From: Actinocorallia sp. API 0066
Lineage (GTDB): Bacteria; Actinomycetota; Actinomycetes; Streptosporangiales; Streptosporangiaceae
Length of the DNA: 64,000 nt
Assembly (NCBI RefSeq): GCF_020991275.1
Contig: NZ_JAJLQY010000011.1
Location: 62,001-126,000, forward strand
Reading direction: 5' to 3'
A model generated the notes under the pieces. That model was given only the letters and a program-made list of their open reading frames with translations, was not told the DNA's origin and made no database searches. Made by a program: the position numbers and the translations under genes. Shown one piece after another: positions 60,129-64,000 of the stretch (positions within the stretch are counted from its first letter, which is position 1; each line of letters starts with the position of its first letter).

Positions 60129-61334
60129 GTGGATCCCGTACGCAATCCGTACGCGCCGGGCGCGGGCCAGCGGCCGCCCGAGCTGGCCGGGCGCGACCGC
60201 GAGCTGAGGCAGTTCGAGATCGTGCTGGAACGGGTGGCCAGGGGCCGGCCCGAACGCAGCATGATCATCACCGGGTTGCGCGGCGTCGGTAAGACGGTGC
60301 TGCTCAACACCTTCCGTTCCATGGCGATCCAGCGGCTGTGGGGCACCGGCAAGATCGAGGCGCGGCCCGAGCAGTCGATCCGGCGGCCCGTCGCCGCGGC
60401 GCTGCACACCGCCGTCCGCGAGCTCGCGCCACGGCACCGCGCGCCGGATCGGATCGAGGGGTTCCTCGGTGTGCTCAAGGCGTTCGCCCAGGCCGGGCCG
60501 CAGCCCACCACGCGGTCCAAGGCGCCGGCGCACCGCTGGCAGCCCGGCATCGACGTGCCCGCCGCGCGCGGCCGCGCCGACTCCGGCGATTTGGAGATCG
60601 ACCTCACCGAGCTCTTTGTCGACGCCGCGTCCGTCGCCACCGATCTCGGCGTCGGCATCGGCCTGTTCGTCGACGAGATGCAGGACGTGCCGTCCGACGA
60701 CGTGTCGGCGCTGTGCGCGGCCTGCCACGAGCTGTCGCAGACGGGCGGGCCGCTGATCGTCGTCGGCGCGGGGCTGCCGCACCTGCCCGCGGTGCTGAGC
60801 GCCAGCAAGTCCTACTCCGAGCGGCTGTTCCGGTATGCCCGGATCGACAGGCTCGACCGCGAGTCGGCCGATCTGGCCCTGTTGGCGCCCGCCGAGCGGG
60901 AGGAGGTCACCTTCACGCCCGAGGCCCTGGACGCGCTGTACGCGGCGGCGGACGGCTACCCCTACTTCGTCCAGGCGTACGCGAAGGTCGTCTGGGATCT
61001 GGCGCCGACCTCGCCGATCACCGTCCGGGACATCGAGGTCGCCGCGCCGGAGGCCGAGAGCGAGCTCGCCGTGGGGTTCTTCGGCAGCCGGTACGAGCGG
61101 GCCACCCCCGCCGAGCGCGACTACATGCGGGCGATGGCGCTGCTCGGCGACGAACCCGTGCCCACCGCGTCCGTCGCGGACGAACTGGGCCGCCGCCCGT
61201 CCAGCCTGTCCCCGGCGCGGGACGGGCTGATCAAGAAAGGGCTCATCTACAGCGCCGAGCGCGGGCTCGTCGCCTTCACCGTGCCGCACTTCGGCAAGTT
61301 CCTGCGCGCGCAACCGGCCTTAGGGGATACCTGA
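60129..61334 (+). CDS. AAA ATPase with C-terminal winged helix (archaeal ATPase/AAA_16-like)
   Basis: 401 residues from GTG 60129; no strong ribosome site. Walker A ITGLRGVGKTVLLN, Walker B GLFVDEMQDVPSDD, sensor region LIVVGAGLPHLPAVLSASKS. The C-terminal third is a winged helix (AERDYMRAMALLGDEPVPTA, SVADELGRRPSSLSPARDGL). Such ATPases act in signalling or defence; the role here is unknown. CTACGG palindromes border both ends. Confidence 0.86.
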   Translation: MDPVRNPYAPGAGQRPPELAGRDRELRQFEIVLERVARGRPERSMIITGLRGVGKTVLLNTFRSMAIQRLWGTGKIEARPEQSIRRPVAAALHTAVRELAPRHRAPDRIEGFLGVLKAFAQAGPQPTTRSKAPAHRWQPGIDVPAARGRADSGDLEIDLTELFVDAASVATDLGVGIGLFVDEMQDVPSDDVSALCAACHELSQTGGPLIVVGAGLPHLPAVLSASKSYSERLFRYARIDRLDRESADLALLAPAEREEVTFTPEALDALYAAADGYPYFVQAYAKVVWDLAPTSPITVRDIEVAAPEAESELAVGFFGSRYERATPAERDYMRAMALLGDEPVPTASVADELGRRPSSLSPARDGLIKKGLIYSAERGLVAFTVPHFGKFLRAQPALGDT

Positions 61335-61377
61335 GCCTGGCCGGTCCGCCGCCGGGGGCTCGGGGGCGCTTGGGCTT

Positions 61378-61481
61378 TCTACGGTTCTCTAGGGCAAACG
61401 CTAGAGAACCGTAGAGAACGCTGGCGAGGGGTGTCGTGCGATGTCTACGGGATTCTAGGGACGGGACTAGAAAGCCGTAGA
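61378..61481. repeat. Two long CTACGG-type hairpins after the AAA ATPase
   Basis: Hairpin 1: TCTACGGTTCTCTAG (61378-61392) with its exact inverse at 61401-61415, loop GGCAAACG: 15 perfect pairs. Hairpin 2: TCTACGGGATTCTAG (61444-61458) with an inverse at 61467-61481 (13 of 15 pairs), loop GGACGGGA. Same plan and loop length. They could end transcription from both sides. Confidence 0.85.
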
Positions 61482-61528
61482 TTCTCCTGACGACGCGCCT
61501 CCACCGGTTCGGTCGGTTGGTTCGGGCG

Positions 61529-62266
61529 TCAGACCAGGACGGGCGCCGGGAGGAACTCGGTGCTCTCGCCGTCCGGCAGCAGCGGGCCCGGCACGTGCGC
61601 GACCCGGACCTCACGGTCGGCCAGCGACACCGCGAAGACCACCTCGCCGCCCGGCACCCGGTACACGACAAAGCGCCAGCACAGCTCCCGCCAGGTCTCG
61701 ACCGGCTCGCCCAGGCCGACGCCGAACGTTCGCCAGGCGGCGCTGCCGCGCAGCACCCGCAGCGTGTCCGCCAGCGGCACCACCCGGCGCTCGCACGGCA
61801 CGGCCGCGCGGTGCACCAGCGCCGTCGACTCCGGCGAGACCGCCACGAGGAACGCCAGCTCGGCCAGGAACACCGCCTCGGCGAGCCCCGGGCCGTCCGC
61901 GAGCACCGCCAGGCCCGACACCGGCGCCCAGCACGCGGCGATCGCGACGCCCGCGAGCAGCGCCGTCCTGGCCACCGTGCGGCGCCCGATCCGGATCCGG
62001 CTGAGCCTGCCGAAACAGCCGCAGCCCTCGTCCGGGCGGGTCGCGCGCAGCTCGGTGAGCACCCACGTCGCCGCGCACAGCATGCCGGCCGCCGCGAGGC
62101 GCGCGACCAGCGTGTCGCTCACCAGCAGGAGCAGCGCCAGCGTGCCCTCGGCGAGCGCGTAGCCGACCGCCGCGCGGTTCTTCGGCGCGTGCAGCTTGCC
62201 CCAGCAAGCCAGCAGGAACACCACGACGAGCACGAGGAGCTGCGCCCCGAGGAGATCGTCAGACAT
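61529..62266 (-). CDS. MauE/DoxX-like membrane protein
   Basis: 245 residues with about four N-terminal membrane helices (LLGAQLLVLVVVFLLACWGK and following) and a soluble tail. A CGCFG motif after the helices is typical of MauE proteins, which support disulfide formation in methylamine dehydrogenase. The next gene upstream encodes a Cys-rich protein, coupled by one base, so a role in its oxidation is possible (inference). Confidence 0.75.
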   Translation of the reverse strand: MSDDLLGAQLLVLVVVFLLACWGKLHAPKNRAAVGYALAEGTLALLLLVSDTLVARLAAAGMLCAATWVLTELRATRPDEGCGCFGRLSRIRIGRRTVARTALLAGVAIAACWAPVSGLAVLADGPGLAEAVFLAELAFLVAVSPESTALVHRAAVPCERRVVPLADTLRVLRGSAAWRTFGVGLGEPVETWRELCWRFVVYRVPGGEVVFAVSLADREVRVAHVPGPLLPDGESTEFLPAPVLV

Positions 62267-62267
62267 C

Positions 62268-63206
62268 TCACCCCACCACCAGGGTCACGTTGAAACAGCC
62301 GACATCCAGGTCTCCCCCGAGATCGACGAAGCTGGCGCGCGTCAGCTCCACCACCCGGCCGCGCGGCGACGTCCCGCACACCACGCACCGGTCACAGAAA
62401 CGGGCGGCCGTACAGCCGCACTCGATGACGTCCACCTCGGCGCTGCGTCTTCCGCAGTCGTTGCGCACGCGCAAGGAGGAGCCGAGGGACAGCAGCGGCA
62501 GGGACGCGCACGAGGCCGGCGCGTCCGGGCAGCCGCCGGAGTCCCCGTAGGGGTCCAGGGCGGGGTAGGCGGCGCCCCGCCCGTCGCCCGAGAACCAGGT
62601 GGCGGTGCCGCGCAGCAGCGTCGACGACGCCGGGCTCGGCACCTCCGCCAGCGGGCCCGCCTGGGCGGTGCCCGGCTTGATCGCGACAGGGCCGCGCTCG
62701 GACCGCAGCGCGATCACGTCGAAGAGCTGGCCCGGCTCCAGCCTCGGATGCCGGACCAGGATGAACCCGAAGTTCTCCTTCGGGATCGTGACGTGCGCGC
62801 GCGGCCGGTGCGGACCCTGGTCCACCTCGATGTTGTGGGCGCCGCTCGCGCGCTCCCTGGCGACGGAGACGATCACGCCGTTGACGCGCAGGATGTCCAC
62901 CCAGACGCGTTCGGCGGCGAGGCCGTCGGGGGTGGGGCGGACCACGGCGTCACGTCCCGGAACAAGTGCCGACAAATCCGCTTTTCCGCCGTGCCATACC
63001 GTGGTGCGGCCCGACATCGGCATGCGGAATTCGTACGCGACCGGCTCACCGCCACCCGCGCGCGCCGGAGCACGCAGGACAAGAAGGTGCGGGCTCGCGT
63101 CGACGATGCGCCCCTCCACGGCGCGCAGCGGCGGCTCGGCGGACGTCAGCAGGCGGCGCGGGGCCGGCCCCAGCACCGCCGTGCGCAGCTCTCGCCGACG
63201 TCCCAT
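62268..63206 (-). CDS. Cys-rich protein with double-psi beta-barrel-like C-terminal domain
   Basis: 312 residues from ATG 63206 with AAGGAGGAG. The N-terminal half is beta-rich and unassigned. From about residue 195, STLLRGTATWFSGDGRGAAY, then LRVRNDCGRRSAEVDVIECG, GRVVELTRASFVDLGGDLD and VGCFNVTLVV match the RlpA/expansin barrel. Eight or so Cys are in this half (GCPDAPASC, CGCTAARFCDRCVVC). There is no signal peptide at the chosen start. Function unknown. Confidence 0.65.
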   Translation of the reverse strand: MGRRRELRTAVLGPAPRRLLTSAEPPLRAVEGRIVDASPHLLVLRAPARAGGGEPVAYEFRMPMSGRTTVWHGGKADLSALVPGRDAVVRPTPDGLAAERVWVDILRVNGVIVSVARERASGAHNIEVDQGPHRPRAHVTIPKENFGFILVRHPRLEPGQLFDVIALRSERGPVAIKPGTAQAGPLAEVPSPASSTLLRGTATWFSGDGRGAAYPALDPYGDSGGCPDAPASCASLPLLSLGSSLRVRNDCGRRSAEVDVIECGCTAARFCDRCVVCGTSPRGRVVELTRASFVDLGGDLDVGCFNVTLVVG

Positions 63207-63440
63207 GCTCCTCCTTGAGTGTCGTCCTGCTCCACACTTACTAGGTATCAACCACGAGTCGACCATTTTGTCCACAAGTCCCTGTCACGAGGGGAGGGAA
63301 AACCTCAACCCGGTAGGGAAATCCCCCCTCCGAGTGCCCCGAAAGTGACGCTTTCCCGCCACCCGCCACATTCACCCCTCAAACCCCAACCGTCACTCCC
63401 CTACGCTGGCCGGGCACCCCGTCGTCGGAGGCGGCGTCGG

Positions 63441-63627
63441 CGTGGATGCCGTGCTCGGCGGCGCGCGGATCCACCGTTGGTTGGAGGCGCGCGGCGGTTG
63501 GTCGCAGGCGTTGCGGTCGGCGGCGTGCGTGGATGCCGTGCTCGGTAGTGCGCAGGTCCACCGTTGGTTGGGGGCACGCGGCGGTTGGTCGCAGGCGTTG
63601 CGGTCGGCGGCGTGCGTGGATGCCGTG
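63441..63627. repeat. Tandem repeat with an 87-bp period
   Basis: CGTGGATGCCGTG starts at 63441, 63528 and 63615. The intervening blocks (TCCACCGTTGGTTGG, then GGCGGTTGGTCGCAGG) are nearly identical. 87 is divisible by three. One plus-strand frame stays open to the window edge, so a repeat protein is possible but doubtful. Confidence 0.85.
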
Positions 63628-64000
63628 GTTGGGGGTGCAGGAGGGGTGTCGTGGTTGGGGGCGCGGGAGGAGTGTCGTGGTTGGGGGTGCGCGGGGGTGT
63701 TGGGGGTGGGGGTGGCGGGGCGTGTTGTGGTCGGGGGTGCGCGGCGGCGTTGTGATTGGGGTGTCGGGGGGTCGTGGTCGGGGGCGGCCGGGGGCGTCGA
63801 AGGTCGGGGTGTGCGGGGACTGGGCGTGGGCGTTGTGGTTGGGGGCGTGCGGGGGTGTTGTGGTTGGGCGGTCGGGGGGTTGTGGCCGGGGGCGTCGAGG
63901 TCGGGGTGTGCCGGGGCTGGGCGTGGGCGTTGTGGTTGGAGGTGTGCGGGGATGTTGTGGTTGGGGGCTGTGGTCGGGGGCGGCCGGGGGCGTCGAGGTC
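63628..64000. repeat. G/T-rich degenerate repeats with a 98-bp period
   Basis: GCGTCGA blocks recur at 63794, 63892 and 63990, each followed by GGTCGGGGTG-type sequence. The plus strand has many runs of four or more G and few A. The region is probably non-coding and open to the right. Confidence 0.7.

Noticed and set aside
63441-64000. A CRISPR array at the right edge
   Set aside because: Repeats are contiguous with periods of 87 and 98 bases and no unique spacers; no cas genes nearby.

Overview
The window is high-GC actinobacterial DNA with GTG and occasional TTG starts, many 1-4 base gene overlaps, and the cell-wall signalling block fhaA-fhaB-pstP-rodA. The families present (XRE/DUF5753 regulators with DUF397 partners, DUF6879 proteins, a bacterial proteasome activator, GT87 mannosyltransferases) suggest Streptosporangiales, probably near Thermomonosporaceae. 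That placement is inference. No CRISPR array, transposase or rRNA was seen.

Layout. 1-4311: minus-strand fhaA-fhaB-pstP-rodA operon (rodA runs off the left edge) and tRNA-Leu(CAG). 5158-10689: a plus-strand operon of a PLP decarboxylase, a PaaK-like adenylate-forming enzyme and four tandem small proteins resembling the PixA/AidA inclusion-body family. 10970-12380: a MarR regulator and a secreted SGNH hydrolase, followed by a non-coding cluster of DnaA boxes (12440-12672). 13047-28098: an accessory island. It has two small-protein/DUF6879/XRE modules (the first decayed), a truncated FxLD-type methyltransferase, and an apparent biosynthetic locus. That locus holds a translationally coupled minus-strand operon (radical SAM, archaeal-type S-adenosylmethionine synthetase, class I methyltransferase, phytanoyl-CoA-type dioxygenase, FkbM methyltransferase, ATP-grasp-like ligase), next to an extra glutamyl-tRNA synthetase, a Nudix hydrolase and a divergent regulator.

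28380-48780 is mostly core: Fpg/Nei glycosylase, an SSI-like lipoprotein, a rhodanese, a TPP riboswitch with a CytX-type transporter, sensor kinase, anti-sigma and anti-anti-sigma factors, a block of polyprenol-dependent glycosyltransferases, pheA, serS, a HAD phosphatase, the proteasome activator Bpa, a quinone oxidoreductase and tRNA-Ser(TGA).

48844-55044 is a second accessory region: an AAA ATPase with an APH-like kinase partner, four tandem DUF397 proteins, an XRE/DUF5753 regulator, a divergent HATPase, and three proteins built from repeated Cys-box plus RNA polymerase alpha-CTD-like helix-hairpin-helix modules, with a coupled 36-residue membrane peptide. 55289-63206 carries purC, a GntR regulator, a Clp-N/HTH pair with two palindromic operators, an M15 peptidase, a MarR regulator, an AAA ATPase bordered by CTACGG palindromes, a MauE-like membrane protein and a Cys-rich double-psi barrel protein. 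The right edge is G/T-rich tandem repeat DNA.

The strongest candidates for undescribed systems are the radical-SAM/AdoMet-synthetase operon, the alpha-CTD-like module proteins in a whiJ-like locus, and the decarboxylase/ligase/PixA-like array.
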